DNA of 64,000 nt from Apium graveolens (GCF_009905375.1 NC_133657.1:43016192-43080191), one strand, 5' to 3'; shown: positions 24,666 through 37,147, numbered from the stretch's first letter. The notes: generated from the sequence alone by a model not told the origin. Translations and numbers: made by a program.

Positions 24666-24878
24666 TGTTAGACCTCAATGATACTATAGAAGGGGGTTGA
24701 ATATAGTATATATAATCAATTCGATTATGAACACAAGTTTATTCAATATATCAAACTCTGTTATAGTTGGTTTAATCTACTCTCTTAGTGATGTATGATA
24801 TCATTAAGAGCTGCTAGGGTTACAATGAATAATATTCTCGTGAATGATAACACTTATAGTGTAAACCGTAATATGTGT

Positions 24879-24886
24879 TTATATAA
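24879..24886 (-). promoter_or_regulatory. Putative TATA box, Copia B 3' LTR
   Basis: TTATATAA within TTATATAAACAC on the minus strand; the same box is at 36679-36686 in the other LTR. Confidence 0.5.
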
Positions 24887-25059
24887 TACATAGTTACAAG
24901 ATAAATACTAATTGATATGATAATGATTCTATTTCCTAGAATACATCAATTAGAGATTATCTACTACAGTCCTATAGCTGTCCAATTCTTCATGCATATC
25001 TTTACTTGTTTAATTCAGATCATCTCCTGTAAATCAGCTGCTTTTCTTATCTGAAGTGT

Positions 25060-25175
25060 ACCCGCACTTAAGTCCTGATATAAGTTCTAACACCTTAAGT
25101 TCTGATAACTTCCTGTCTTCAGTAAGTTCTGATTTCCAGTTAAGTTCTGATAATAAGTTCTGAAACTAAACAAAT
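25060..25175 (-). repeat. Cluster of AAGTTCTGAT motifs in Copia B 3' LTR
   Basis: AAGTCCTGAT, AAGTTCTAAC, AAGTTCTGAT (three times) and AAGTTCTGAA follow each other at short intervals. They match the TCAGAACTT motif found across the element. The right LTR repeats the cluster at about 36870-36965. Confidence 0.85.
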
Positions 25176-25209
25176 CAGATTAGACATCACATCACAAATA
25201 TATCTAACA

Positions 25210-25224
25210 ATCTCCCCCAACTTG
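25210..25224 (-). other. Copia B polypurine tract
   Basis: The minus strand reads CAAGTTGGGGGAGAT next to the LTR start TGTTAG. Confidence 0.9.
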
Positions 25225-25339
25225 TGAATTATAAAAATATACAGGTTTATAGATTTGATTATGTCAAAAACATTTAAGTACAAATGCAATGAGAGTTTAT
25301 ATGCACAACTAAAAATAACTTACTGTACATGCAGCTTTT

Positions 25340-28300
25340 ACCAAATTCACTGAATCAGCCTGAATCCAAAATTATTCCTTACAAAGCCTGATACCAGCTT
25401 GGTCTCTACATTTCTTTTAACTTCAAGTAACTGAGCTTTGACCTGCTATAGTTCTTCATACAGCTCTGAGTGCAGAAATTGGATTTCTTTCAAGTCCATC
25501 TCCCAGTCTGATTACCCTTGGATGTGTAGAATCTTCATTATAGCATAAGCATCTTCCTTTCAGAATTACTTCGACCTTCGCATAATTCTTCCTCATAGAA
25601 ATTTCTCTTCTATCATCCTCAGTCATCATTGGAGTCTACTCTGTCATTCTTGCACCAGAGATTCTGAGTAAATTTCTTGTCGTCTTCAGAATATATTCTG
25701 ACCATCTGATGGTAACATCATAATTTACCTCCAGTAGATAATGAATGTATTGGAGCTCTTTGACAGATTTCTTCAGCAGATTAGAGTCAGATAGTCTATA
25801 AGTTCTGCCATTATTCAGGATTAGGATAAATTTCTCTTCTTTCTTTTATCACCATGAGTATCCATCACTACTTGAGCAGAAAGCACTTTGTCAAGGTGCT
25901 TCTATGTGATCTGTTCAAATGGCTTGTCAGTCAATGTGAATGGATCTCTGATATCAACTTCTATCCCAGTCTGGAATTTCTCTGTGTCAGAACCTAATCC
26001 AGAAGTGTCTCTAACTTGCTTGGATTTTACCCCAAATGCAGCAAGTTGATTCAACATCTGATGTGTCTTAGGCTTAACTGGAAAAGACTTGTTCCATAGC
26101 AGCTTCTTCTTGTCTTTTAATGTTAAGCTGTCTATATCAACTTGAGCAGTGTCAGAGGTTGATGTCTTGATGACTTGTTCAGGATTTGCAGATTCTTCTG
26201 TAGTTTTTTTTTATAGTTTCAACAGTTTCATCTTCAACAGTAGTATCATCAAAGACTTGAACCATCTTGCACACAGGATCCATCATAATTTGAGGAATCT
26301 TCATTTTCTGCTCCTTGACTGTCTCCCCAACTTTTTCTTTTCCCTTTTCTTTGGGATCAGTAGTAGTTTGAGATCTAGTCCTTGATCTAGGAATCTCTGT
26401 GGCAGATCTTTCTCTTATTACTATACCTTTCTCCTTAGGTTTGGGAGGCTTCTTTTCATTAGAAGCTTTAGGCTGTAGTTTTGACTTTTCAGTATTAAAT
26501 CTTGCTTCTTCTTCTCTAAGTTCCTTTAAATCCACTCCTGGATTATCCTTAAGGAACAGTCTCTTTGCAAGTTCCTCATCTAAGGCTTGAATCTTAGGAT
26601 CCTTGTAAAAGAAGGTTGCCTTCTTTCCCTTGAACTTTAAGGTTTGCATGAATTTCTTCGAGTCTTGACTTCCACCTTGAATGAGAACATCATACTTTGT
26701 CATCAGAATTTGATTATCAGAACTTGATGTCAGAATATAATCTTCAATTTCAGAACTTGTGAGCAACAAAGTTGGATCTATAGCTGAAGTCTTCTTTCCT
26801 TATCACTCCTCTGAACAGTAGATTTATCAGAAATCTTACTATCAGGTACTTTCTGAATAGGAATTCTGCTAACTTGCTTTCCTTGACTTTGACCTTTTCC
26901 CTTTCTAGGGTTTCCCTGGTCATCACCATGATCATCCTTTTTCTTCAGTGTTTTGATTGGTGAGCATTTGGACTTAACTACCTTCTCCCCCTTTTTGGCA
27001 TCATCTGGCAGGAGAAGAGAAAGAAGGAGTTCCACTGAAGATTGGATCTCATTTAATTGAGTATGTTGAGCAGCTTGATTTTGTAAGACTTAATCCAATT
27101 GGGCCAGCTGTTTGGTTTGAGTAAGCTCAATAACATCCACTTTTGCTTGAATTGGTCCGATAAACCTCTTCTTGTCTAGATCTTGTGTCATGGCTAGCTT
27201 ATCAGCTGTTTCCTAAATTTTATCAACCTTTTCTTGAGTTTTTAAGTGGTGACCTTGTAGAGATCTTATACTGAGAGTTGTGACCTTTAGTTGATTCTTG
27301 AAGTCAGAACTTGTCAGCAACTCAGCAGCTTTTGAAGCATGTTCTGACAGAACATGTGGGCTGGGAATAAAATCAGCATCATTCCATTTATGCACCCACT
27401 CCCCTCTGAAGGTTTGCTCCCATGTAACTGGAGCCTCTTCCTCAAATTGGAACAAAGCCTCCTTTCCTTTAGGCAATGAAGTATTTACTGGAGCTGACTC
27501 TCCAGAACTTGCAAGAATCTCCTCATCTTCTAATAACACCAAGGTCCATGTAACTGAAGGAGATTCTGATGCAGCTTTGCCTAAATTCTGATCTTTAGTT
27601 CCAAGATCAAGAATTGGTGTTGTTGGTATCTCAGCCTGTAAAATTGGAGAAACAGGTGGAGTTGACTCTTTTGCTGGTGGTGCTTCCAGATACAAAATAG
27701 TTGGAATATTCAACCTGTGAATATCAATTTCAGGACTTAACTCTGAACCTTCAACTGAGGCAGTTTCTTTGGATGGAGAGTGAGGTGAAGAGATCACAGA
27801 TTCTTGTACAGGTTATGATCTATGGACTTCAGGAATTTCAGATTCCTGAATCAGAACTTCTTCAGCTGCTGGCAGGGCTTCAATCACAATAGGTTCTGAT
27901 GAGATCAGAGATTCCTGATCCCCTTCCTCAGCATCTTCAGCAGCCTCATATTGAATTTGTGCAATATGCACACCTGCTCTCACCTTCCTTGATTTTCTAG
28001 ATGGAGGAGTGACATGTTCTGTATCAGAATTTGAAGACCTCTTTCTTTTCTGAATGCCAGAAGCTTCAGTTGCTTTCTCCTTTCGAAGAGTTGACTCTTC
28101 AGCTTCTAATGTCACAGGTTCTGATGCAGGAACCTGGACTTTTTCATCCTCATCAGATTCATCTCTCAGAATCAACTTTCTTCTTCTGCTTGTGGAGATT
28201 TAGGCACAAAGATAATTCTTTTGATTTTGGGCCTAGATGGTGTAGCAGATTTCACAACTGGCACTTGTTTAGATTTACCAGATTGTAGTTTAGATTTGGA

Positions 28301-29251
28301 CTTGAGAGGTGAGGTTCTGATGGTAGGTGCTGATGGTTGTGGTTGAGAGGATTGTGCTGGTTGAGTATTGGAAGGCTGGGTTGGTGGAGGTTGAGAAGCA
28401 GTAGGTTGTGTAGGTGCAACATCAGGATATATGGTTGTGTATGTGTGAGGATCAGAATTTAATAAGAATTATTTGACAAATTGGGGAATTTGGAGGGGTC
28501 TTAGTATATACTTCTTATTATCAGCATATAATAAGTTTGTGAAAGCCCTTTTGTGAAGTTTAAAGGGTTCAATTAACTCACTAAAAGTTTGAGGTGCATC
28601 AGGACAACAAAAACTATATATAAGCTGACGGAATCTAGCAAAATATACTATTTTGCTATCTTCTTTCATCCTATCACCTATAAACCCTAGCACAACACTA
28701 GCATAATAAAAATGAGTTTGATTAAGAAGAGCATACCCGATTTGCTGACTCATGATTGAAATAGCATCAAACTTGGAGCATTTGTTGGCAAAGGCTTTGG
28801 TAATACAATCGAAAAAGAAGCTCCACTCCCTCCTGATGTAGGACCTCTTCAGTTGTCCCAGCTTGGACAAAGACTTCTCATAGCCAAGATTTGCCATAAT
28901 GGTTTGAAGAGTTGGCTGCCCAACTTGTGAATTATAAGTACAATTTTTTGGCAGATGCAATGCTTGTCGAACAGTTGACAAGGTTACCAAGTGCTCATCT
29001 TCCCCTGTTATAAAAATGATGCTTGGGGACCCACTTTCACCACCATTATCATAGACTCCAGACCTCCAAAACTCCAGAATTTGCTTGCCTGAGAGAGCCT
29101 GTGGTTGGGTCAGAGCATAGCTAATTTCACTTCGAGCGAGAAAATCTTGAATGAAGTGAAGTTTTGAAGGAGCCTCGTCCTTGTTGAGAATAGCCATATA
29201 GTTGTTGGGGACAAACTTGGCTCCATCATAGATAAGATCCTTAGGTGCCAT
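25340..29251 (-). pseudogene. Copia B 3' accessory ORF (env-like position), broken
   Basis: The start is MAPKDLIYDGAK at 29251, and an open block of 260 residues runs to 28469. It is built like the A/C accessory ORF: a globular N-terminus with VYFARFRQLIYSF where C has VYYARFFMILANHL, then a long Ser/Glu/Pro-rich middle (27213-28175), a Lys-rich basic part (26179-27035) and a conserved-looking end that I can still read, with stops, to about 25400 (KELQYIHYLLEVNYD). Frames change near 28460, 28180, 27800, 27040 and 26770. There is no transmembrane helix or signal peptide. The coding sequence contains many TCAGAACTT motifs. Its role is unknown. Confidence 0.75.
28469..29251 (-). CDS. Open block: N-terminal domain of Copia B accessory protein
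   Basis: This 260-residue stretch runs without a stop from the likely true ATG. It has a predicted globular character with mixed hydrophobic segments, a conserved WSFFFDCITKAF region and a Tyr/Phe-rich end. The homologous parts of A and C start MAPVVKI and have a matching WSFMCDVVT. It is the best-preserved part of this accessory gene. Confidence 0.75.
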   Translation of the reverse strand: MAPKDLIYDGAKFVPNNYMAILNKDEAPSKLHFIQDFLARSEISYALTQPQALSGKQILEFWRSGVYDNGGESGSPSIIFITGEDEHLVTLSTVRQALHLPKNCTYNSQVGQPTLQTIMANLGYEKSLSKLGQLKRSYIRREWSFFFDCITKAFANKCSKFDAISIMSQQIGYALLNQTHFYYASVVLGFIGDRMKEDSKIVYFARFRQLIYSFCCPDAPQTFSELIEPFKLHKRAFTNLLYADNKKYILRPLQIPQFVK

Positions 29252-30741
29252 TTCTGTGAAAATTAAGTGAATAGTTGTGTGTGTATAGAGTGTTTGATAA
29301 ATGCCTGTGAGAAAATAGCTTCAGAGAATAATAGAGAGTGAGAGAGAATAAGAGAGATTAGAAAAGAGTAAAAGTAGGTAAAAGATTATAAAATCTTTTA
29401 ACTCTAGTATTTATACTCTTCACGTGACAACAGTTATATTTTTGAAGCAGAACAAACATTTTACACCTGGTAGTATGTAAACAGTCAAAACATTATTATT
29501 GGGCACGATAAACGTGCAGTAATTATTGCACACATGCATATGCAAAAACCAACACGCAACCCATTAATCAAATGATTATTACTGTTCTATTGCACTTAAT
29601 CATTTTTCTGAGAAATATAACTGTTACAATAAATACCAAAAATAAGTTAAGTAAATAAATAATGCCACGTAAGCATCAGAATTTGTATCAGAACTTGACT
29701 ATTATCAGAATTTAACGGTCTTCAGAATATGGCTTCTATACTCAAAAAGTGAAGGACTGTTTCTGTGTTTCTTCACATAAATACTGACTGGTTTCTTCAG
29801 AGTTTAATCATCAGAACATAATCAAAACTTGTCCTCAGAATTTATGCAAATAATACTTAACTGTTTATCAGAAACAACTTAATCACCACAGTAGTTTTCA
29901 TCATTCATATGGAGGGATAGTGTGTGAATGTGCAAATGATCAGATAAAGATTAAAGTCTGATAAACTTCAGTATATCTTAGAAATAAGGCATAACTAAGA
30001 GAAATGCTTAAAATCTGACTTGAATTGTGAAGTCTACTGTAGAATAAAGTTATGCAAGAATCCACCTCAACTATTTGTGCTCATTTTATGCATCTTTTGA
30101 AATTATTTTGACAAGGGCTTCTCAGTGTAAATGAGTTACAACTGCCATCAGAATTAATGATGTTATCAGAATATTTCTCCAGTAATCAGAGAATGTGAAA
30201 AGTCACCAAGAAAAATTAATTTGCTTTTCTAATGCATATAACTTAATACCAGCAATGCACTTGGATCTTCCCTTTCACATATATACTCCAGATCTCAAAG
30301 GAGTACCTGATTTCAATTTTACTTTTCTTTTATTTTCTTCAGATAAGTGAGGCTTATCAAGCATATAGTTCATCCATAAGATTTACTGACATCAGAATTT
30401 GACAGATAAGAAGCAATAATCTAGTTTGTGACTTAGTAATAAGATACATGAAGTAAATTTGACTAAGATCAAAATCAGAATTTGCTTGAGTTATTAATTT
30501 CCACATAAATAACTAATTCAAACATGGGACTCATAGTTTGTTAAAGACTACTAAGTCAGCATCTAACAAGACAATCCTCATTGGATTGAATAGTCACAGA
30601 ACAGTCAAAACACTTTCAGAGTTTATAGAATCACATCAGAAGATAAGTAGTGTTTGATGTGTTACAATTTAAGCACGGATTACATTGAGATAGGAAAGTC
30701 TGTAAACACTGATCATAAAGTCTGATGTATGAGAACAAAAA
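29252..30741 (-). other. Copia B spacer between RNase H and accessory ORF
   Basis: About 1.5 kb without a convincing ORF. It holds many TCAGAATTT-type motifs, for example near 29670-29720, 29810-29860, 30145-30180, 30395 and 30475. It is the counterpart of the motif-rich spacers of A and C. Confidence 0.75.
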
Positions 30742-32273
30742 CTAAAAAGATTTTGAGAAAGAACCTGAAACCATTCCAAGTTCATTTACCAGTCTTGTAA
30801 AAGTAGCTTCACATAGTGATTTTGTGAAGATATCTGCTAGTTGTTGATCTGTTGGAACAAAATGCAATTCCACTGTACCTTTCATCACATGTTCCCTTAT
30901 GAAATGGTACCTAATGCTGATGTGCTTTGTTATTGAGTGTTGAACTGGATTTCCTGTCATAGCAATAGCACTTTGATTATCACAGTAAATGGGTATTTTA
31001 AAAAATTCTAACCCATAGTCCAGTAACTAATTTTTCATCCACAGAATCTGTGCACATTAGCTTCCTGCAACAATATATTCTGCTTCTGCAGTTGATGTGG
31101 ATATTGATTTCCGTTTCTTGCTAAACCAAGAAACCAATCTGCCTCCAAGAAATTGGTAGCTTCCACTAGTGCTTTTCCTGCGTATTTTGCATCCTACAAA
31201 ATCTACATCTAAGTAACCTATTAGCTTAAAATCTGATTCCCTAGGATAGGATACCACAATCCTAGATCAACTGTACCCTTGAGGTACTTGAAAATTCTTT
31301 TCACAACTATTAGATGAGGTTCTCTTGGATCAGTCTGAAATCTTGCACAAAGACAGGTAGCATACATGATATCTGGTCTACTTGCAGTTAAATAGAGTAA
31401 AGAACCAATCATACCTCTGTAGTTAGTAATATTTACTAATGCTCCAATATCTTTATCTAACTTGGCGGCAGTGGTCATGGGAGTTGATGCAGTAGAACTG
31501 TCTTGCATACCAAATTTCTTGAGTAAATTTCTGGTGTACTTGGATTGATTTATGAAAGTACCTTCTTCAGTTTTCTTGACTTGAAGTCCTAGAAAATAGC
31601 TAAGTTCTCCCATCATACTCATTTGATATCTTGACTGCATTAGCTTTGAAAACTTTTCACAAAGTTTGGCATTTATAGAACCAAAAATGATATCATCAAC
31701 ATAAATTTGGATTAAAAGTAAGTCCTTGCCATAGTTGATATAGAACAGAGTTTTATCAATTGTTCCTCTGGTAAATCCACTTTCCAGAAGAAATTGTGCC
31801 AGAGTTTAATACCATTCTCTTGGAGCTTGCTTTAGGCCATAAAGTGCTTTATCAAGTCTGTAGACATGATTAGGAAATTTTGGATCTACAAATCCTGGAG
31901 GTTGTTCAACATATACCTCTTCCTCTAATTCTCCATTGAGAAAGGAACTCATTACATCCATTTGAAAGACTTTAAACCTTTTGTGAGCAGCATAAGCCAA
32001 AAAGATTCTTATGGCTTCCAATCTAGCAACTGGAGCATATGTTTCATCATAGTCAATACCCTTCTGTTGAGAGTAACCTTAGGCAACCAGCCTTGCTTTA
32101 TTTCTTGTAATTATGCCATCACTGTCAGATTTATTTCTGAACACCCATATTGTACCAACAATTGATCTGTCCTTTGGTCTTGGTACTAGGGTCCAGACTT
32201 TATTTCTTTTAAATTCATTTAACTCTTCCTGCATTGCTTGCACCCAATCAACATCTTGAAGAGCTTCTTCCAC
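30742..32273 (-). pseudogene. pol: Copia B pol, RT and RNase H part
   Basis: Read leftward: RT N-terminus (LQDVDWVQAMQEELNEF, 32273-32079), [20 protein letters not shown] (32021-31806), catalytic YVDDIIFG at about 31685-31710, then GELSYFLGLQV and the RNase H blocks (31640-30742) with TAEAEYIVAGS and FTKSL near the end. Stops separate the blocks at about 32078, 31805 and 31056, and a shift lies near 31240. The catalytic RT Asp pair is still present. The end, 30742, matches the RNase H end of A and C. Confidence 0.88.
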
Positions 32274-32389
32274 TTTTTTTGGTTTAGTCTGAGATAGAAA
32301 GGAATGATAGAGACATTTAAATTATTGTTGTTGTTCTAGTTCTGACACCTGCTTCAGGATCTCCAATTATTAAGTCAGGTGTGTGTGAT

Positions 32390-32686
32390 TTAGTCCACTT
32401 CCTTCCAGATGGATCCTCCCCCATGATCCATGTTGTCTCCATCAGCATTTTCTGATGCTCCCCCTGAAGTTATGCTCTCTGAGATTCCAGAATTAGAGTT
32501 GAATCCTTCAGTAATTGAAGAATTAGAGTTTCCAGAATTATCAGAATTTGGCTCATCAGAACTTGATGAATTAGAACTTGAAGAGCCAGTCACTGGTTCC
32601 GATACTTCTTGAGAGTCTTGAGATGTGGTATTATCATCAACTTGCTCCCCCTGAAAAGGTGCATTTTCCTTTGGAGATTTTGCCAC
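32390..32686 (-). pseudogene. Copia B integrase-RT linker
   Basis: This 98-residue open block is very rich in Ser, Asn and Gly (SSSSNSSSSDEPNSDNSGN). It is low-complexity linker encoded largely by TCAGAATTT-type repeats, comparable to the CCGTCGA-coded linker in A and C. It is broken from its neighbours by stops. Confidence 0.7.
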
Positions 32687-32714
32687 AGTTTCAATGACAT
32701 CAGAATTTAACTCG

Positions 32715-34112
32715 TTAGAAACTTACAAGATCAGGATTTAGGTCATCAGAATTTATAGAAACAGAATTTACATCTTTATTTTCAAATCTCAGCTGATCAT
32801 GATCATTGAAATCTTCAAGTCTAGTGATCTTTTTATCATCAAAAGATACATTGATAGATTCCATGACAACCCTTGTTCTTAAATTGTAGACTCTGAAGGC
32901 TTTTGTGGAAAGTGGATATCCAACAAAAAATCCTTCATCAGCTTTTAGATCAAATTTTGACAGCTGTTCAGGATGGGTCTTAAGACCAAAACACTTGCAT
33001 CCAAATACATGAAAGTATATCAGAATTGGCTTCTTTTTCCTCACTATCTCATATGGTGTTTTTCCATGCTTGTTTATGAGTGTAGCATTCTGTGTAAAAT
33101 AAGCAGTCTGCCCAGCTTCAGCCCAAAAATAGGTTGGTAGCTTTGCTTCATCAAGCATAGTTCGTGCAGCTTCAATAAGAGTCCTGTTCTATCATTCTAC
33201 AACTCCATTATGTTGTGGAGTTCCAGGTGCAGAAAATTCCTGCTTTATTCCTTGCTCTTTGCAGAACTCTTCCATGATTGAATTCTTGAACTCAGTGCTA
33301 TTATCACTTCTTATTATTTTAACAGAATCTTTGACTAACTTATCCAGCTGTCTAACATGATCAGTTAGAGTAGATGCAGTTTCATACTTCTTGTGCAAGA
33401 AATACACCCAAGTGTATCTTGTGAACTCATCCACTATAACCATATCATATTTCTTCTTTGCAAAAGACATGACATTGACTAGACCAAATAGATCAACATG
33501 TAGTAAGTGATAAGGCTCAAGAATTGAGGATTCAGTTTTGCTCTTGAATGAAGATTTTCTTTGTTTTGCCTTTTGACATGAGTTACAAAGACCATCTGGA
33601 GCAAATATTGATTTTGGCAGTCCTCTCACAAGATCTTTCTTTACTATCTCATTTATGTTGTTGAAATTTAAATGAGAGAGTCTCTTGTGCCAATTTCAGC
33701 TTTCTTCAATTGATGCTCTGCTTAACAGACAGATTGCAGAACCATCAGAATTTATTGAAAGTCTGGCTTCATATATGTTACCATGTCTGTAACCTTTCAG
33801 AACCACTTTGCCTGTAGAATTACTTACAACTTCACAGTGTTCTTCAAAAAAATCCACATGATAACCTCTATCACAGATTTGACTCACACGTAGCAGGTTG
33901 TGTTTAAGTCCTGTGACAAGAGCTACTGTTTCAATTATGACATTCCCAAGATTAATATTGCCATATCCTAGAGTCTTTCCCATGTTGCCATCTCCATAAG
34001 AAACTCCTGGGCTAGCTTTCTCCACCAAGTCTAATAGCAGGGCTTTATTTCCAGTCATATGTCTTGAACATCCACTGTCCAGAACCATGATGTTTTTCCT
34101 GTTGCCCTGCAA
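32715..34112 (-). pseudogene. pol: Copia B pol, protease to integrase part
   Basis: The protease motif [13 protein letters not shown] (about 34082-34046) is intact. The GAG-pre-integrase zinc region ends LCNSCQKAK, followed by integrase with VDLFG, IRSDNSTEF and NGVVE, so the catalytic triad is present. A stop lies directly after VVE (33192-33194) and another near 33696. The C-terminal part (33158-32715) has the ADEGFFVGY and YNLRTRVV features typical of copia integrases. Breaks make it inactive. Confidence 0.88.
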
Positions 34113-34145
34113 TCACAAAAACCACTATTAATTAGTTTTGAGGAC

Positions 34146-36408
34146 TCAGACTTGATTGGATCCTTTGGCCTTGTTAAGTTTGTTAGCATTTGCAGCGGAT
34201 TTAGTTTCAGAGTTTATGCTAATATGCTTTTTATCAGACTTTATATCAGACTTTGCATCAGAATTTACACTAGAAGGAATTACACTAACTTTCTTTAAAG
34301 AAGGTTTTATTTCATAATAATCATAGTATAAACTATGATATTCCTTACAAGTATAAATAGAATGCCATAAACTACCACAATGAAAACCACAAAATAAAGA
34401 TATAAACTCTTTACCTCCTAGATGGTTAGAGTATAAAGAGTTTGTATCTTTATTTTTCCTGCAAAAAGAAGAAAGATGGTTAGAGTTTCCATAATTATAG
34501 CATTTCTTTCTAGGAGCATTAGGAACAGGCATATAATTATTACTTTTATTCACACCTTCCTTTCCATTCCTATTTTTCCTAGCTTCTTTTACCTTGTTCA
34601 CATTTTTAATCTCTTTCAGCTTATACTTAAGCTGTTTTTTTGTCATTAAGCCAATGTTTACCAAAGCTGGTTTATCCTGTTTTAATTTGTCAGAAGTTAA
34701 CTTTTCTTTGACTTCTGTTTTTGCAATAAATTTAATAGGATTTACCTTTGGCTTTTCAGTCTGTTTGATAGCTATTGGCTTAATTGGCAAAGTCCCTTTC
34801 TCACTTTCATCATCTTTATAACCTAACCCCTCTTTCTAGTTTCCACTACTTAGAATATTCTGAGTTGTTTTGCCTGAGTTAGTCCAAGTCCTGATGATTT
34901 CTCTTTCTTTTTCTAATTCAATTTTTAGATAATCATTCTGTTTAAGCAATTCATTCTTAACATACACAGCATTATCTCTCTCTGTCTGAATAGTGTTCAT
35001 CTTGACTAACTCTTCTTCAAGATAGCTATTTTAGTTTTTGTACTTTAGATTTTCAGATTTTAATATTTCATTCTCTAAAGTTTGATCTCTATAGCTAATA
35101 TAAATGTTTTTCGGAAATAATCTCAGCTCAGTAATATCTTTTGTATCAAAAGCAAGAGTTGATAGAGGTACCTTTAGTTCAGCAGCATCAGAACTGCTAT
35201 CAGCATTTGCCATTAAGGCATAGTTCACCTCTTCTTCAGATTCTGAAGTGTCTGCCCAGTTTCTCTTCTTTGTGATAAGTGCCTAACCTTTATCACCTTT
35301 TCATTTCTTGCAATCAGGAGAGATGTGGCCTCTTTCACCATAATTGTAGCATTTGACATTTGAGTTGTCTCCTCTGTCAGACTTTCCTCCTTTGCCTTTA
35401 GTCTTTCTGAACCATTTCTTGTCAAAACTTCCACCTTTCCTGGAAAACTTTTTACCCTTTCTGAATTTCTTGTAGGCTATCTTTGTGATACCCTTCACCA
35501 TAAGAGCACACAGTTGCATCATCTCTGCATCAACATCCATTTCAGATAAATTTTCAGGTTTCAAATCGTCATCATCAGAATCTGATGACTCTGAATCAGA
35601 CTGTATGATGAGAGCCTTTCCTTTTGCCTTCCTAAATTGACTATTCTTCAGCCTTTAAAGCAACTGTCTTAGACTTCCCTCCATGCCTCTTCTTTCTTTG
35701 CTCCATCTCAAGTTCATGAGTCTTGAGCATCCCATAGATTTCATCAAGAGACATATCAGCAAATTCATAGTTGTCTCTTATTGTAGTAGCTTTCAAATCC
35801 CACTTTTCAGGAAGAGCTAGTAGGAATTTCAGATTTGAATCTTCTTCATCATATTCCTTATCCACTAGTGACAGATCATTCAACAGCTTTGTGAATCTGT
35901 CATATGTATCAGTTAGTGACTCATCAGATTTTGAGTCAAAGTGCTCATACTCCTGTGTGAGTATTGTCTTCCTGTTCTTTTTGATGGCATTGGTTCCTTG
36001 ACATCTTACTTCCAATTCATCCCAAATTTCTTTTGCAGTCTTGCATCCAATCACCCTGTTTGACATGACATTATCTAGTGCACTATGAAGCAAGTGTCTT
36101 ACCTTTGCATCCTTGCCTAGTGAAGAGATGTCTTCAGTGGTGAGATCTTTCTTTTCTTTGGGAATCATCTTCTGTGGTTCATTCTCAACTACAACAGAAA
36201 GCTTTGTGGGCTTGTGTGGACCATCATAAATTCTGTCTAAATATTCTGGATTTGTAGCTTCCAGAAACATGGCCATCTTCGCACTCCATACAGGGTACTC
36301 AGACACCCTGAACATAAGAACCTTGATGGATTCATATCTACTGGTGTTGTGAATGGGTTGAACCTTTGCAGGTTCTTGAGGGTCTCGTGTTTTTGATTGA
36401 TCAGACAT
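34146..36408 (-). pseudogene. gag: Copia B gag, broken
   Basis: ATG at 36408 starts MSDQSKTRDPQ. The first 255 residues are an open copia Gag block (SEYPVWSAKMAMFLEATN; DELEVRCQGTN; YDRFTKLLNDLS; LKFLLALPEKW). Later blocks are at 35564-35301, 35228-35031 and 34790-34146. Both zinc-knuckle candidates have lost the second Cys to Tyr: CYNYGERGHISPDC (about 35349-35308) and CYNYGNSNHLSSFC (about 34503-34460). Gag ends with a stop at 34146-34148, in the same frame as protease 11 codons further on. Confidence 0.87.
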
Positions 36409-36456
36409 GATTGATTGTTTGTTAGGATCTTAACTATTTGTAAGCTTAACAGATTG

Positions 36457-36468
36457 TATCTTATACCA
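36457..36468 (-). other. Copia B primer binding site, degenerate
   Basis: The minus strand reads TGGTATAAGATAC where TGGTATCAGAGC is usual, two bases from the LTR. It is probably initiator tRNA-Met with changes. Confidence 0.65.
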
Positions 36469-36470
36469 CT

Positions 36471-37009
36471 TGTTAGGCCTCAATGATACTATAGAAGGGT
36501 GTTGAATATAGTATCTACAATCAATACGATTATGAACACAAGTTTATTCAATATATCAAACTCTGTTACAGTTAATCTACTCTCTCAGTGATGTATGATA
36601 TCACTAAAAGCTGCTAGGGTTACAATGAATAATATTCTCGTGAATGATAACACTTATAGTGTAAACCCTAATATGTGTTTATATAATGCACAGTTACAAG
36701 ATAACTACTAATTGATATGATAATGATTCTGTTTCCTAAAATCCATCAATCAAAGATTATCTACTGCAGTCCTATAGATTTGTAATTTTTCATGCATATC
36801 TTTACTTGTTTAATCCAGATCCTCTCCTATAAATCAGTTGCTTACCTTATCTGAAGTGTACCTGCACTTAAGTCCTGATATAAGTTCTGACGCCTTAAGT
36901 TCTGATAACTTCCTGTCTTCAGTAAGTTCTGATTTCCAATTAAGTTCTGATAATAAGTCCAGAAACTAAACAAATCAGATTAGACATGACATCACAAATA
37001 TATCTAACA
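36471..37009 (-). repeat. Copia B 5' LTR
   Basis: TGTTAGGCC to TCTAACA, 539 bases, the partner of 24666-25209. Confidence 0.94.
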
Positions 37010-37146
37010 GAGAAATCAGTATGTACCATTAGTAAGAGTCTTGTGGAGAAATCCCGTGGTTGAAGAGTCGACCTGGGAGCTCGAAAGTAAATGTTAGAAA
37101 AGTACCCCCAATTATTTTCTTAGCGAGATTATGAGGATAGAATACT
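37010..37146 (+). pseudogene. Outer gypsy integrase C-terminus, second fragment
   Basis: It continues the frame cut at 24665 and encodes a chromodomain-like end with VRVLWRNP and ESTWELES, as in the inner gypsy. One A is missing in AAATG near 37103, which puts a TAG in frame before the expected end. Its first five bases are the GAGAA duplication. Confidence 0.88.
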
Positions 37147-37147
37147 A

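Larger units (their letters stand above)
24666..25209 (-). repeat. Copia B 3' LTR
   Basis: TGTTAGACC to TCTAACA on the + strand, 544 bases; the partner is 36471-37009. The last 150 bases contain a run of AAGTTCTGAT-type motifs. Confidence 0.94.
24666..37009 (-). mobile_element. Copia B: second Sirevirus-like family, complete but decayed
   Basis: This 12,344-base element is flanked by GAGAA, with LTRs of 544 and 539 bases starting TGTTAG and ending TAACA. It has a polypurine tract at the left end and a primer site at the right end, so it is transcribed leftward. Its order is gag, protease, integrase, RT, RNase H and a long 3' accessory ORF. Its proteins resemble those of A and C but are clearly a different family. 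Every gene is interrupted by several stops. Its sequence is peppered with TCAGAATTT/TCAGAACTT. Confidence 0.94.

Noticed and set aside
24362..24700. 112-residue ORF with integrase-like end
   Set aside because: It is a chimera of the Copia A LTR, outer gypsy integrase and the Copia B LTR start. Only 24519-24665 is coding-derived.
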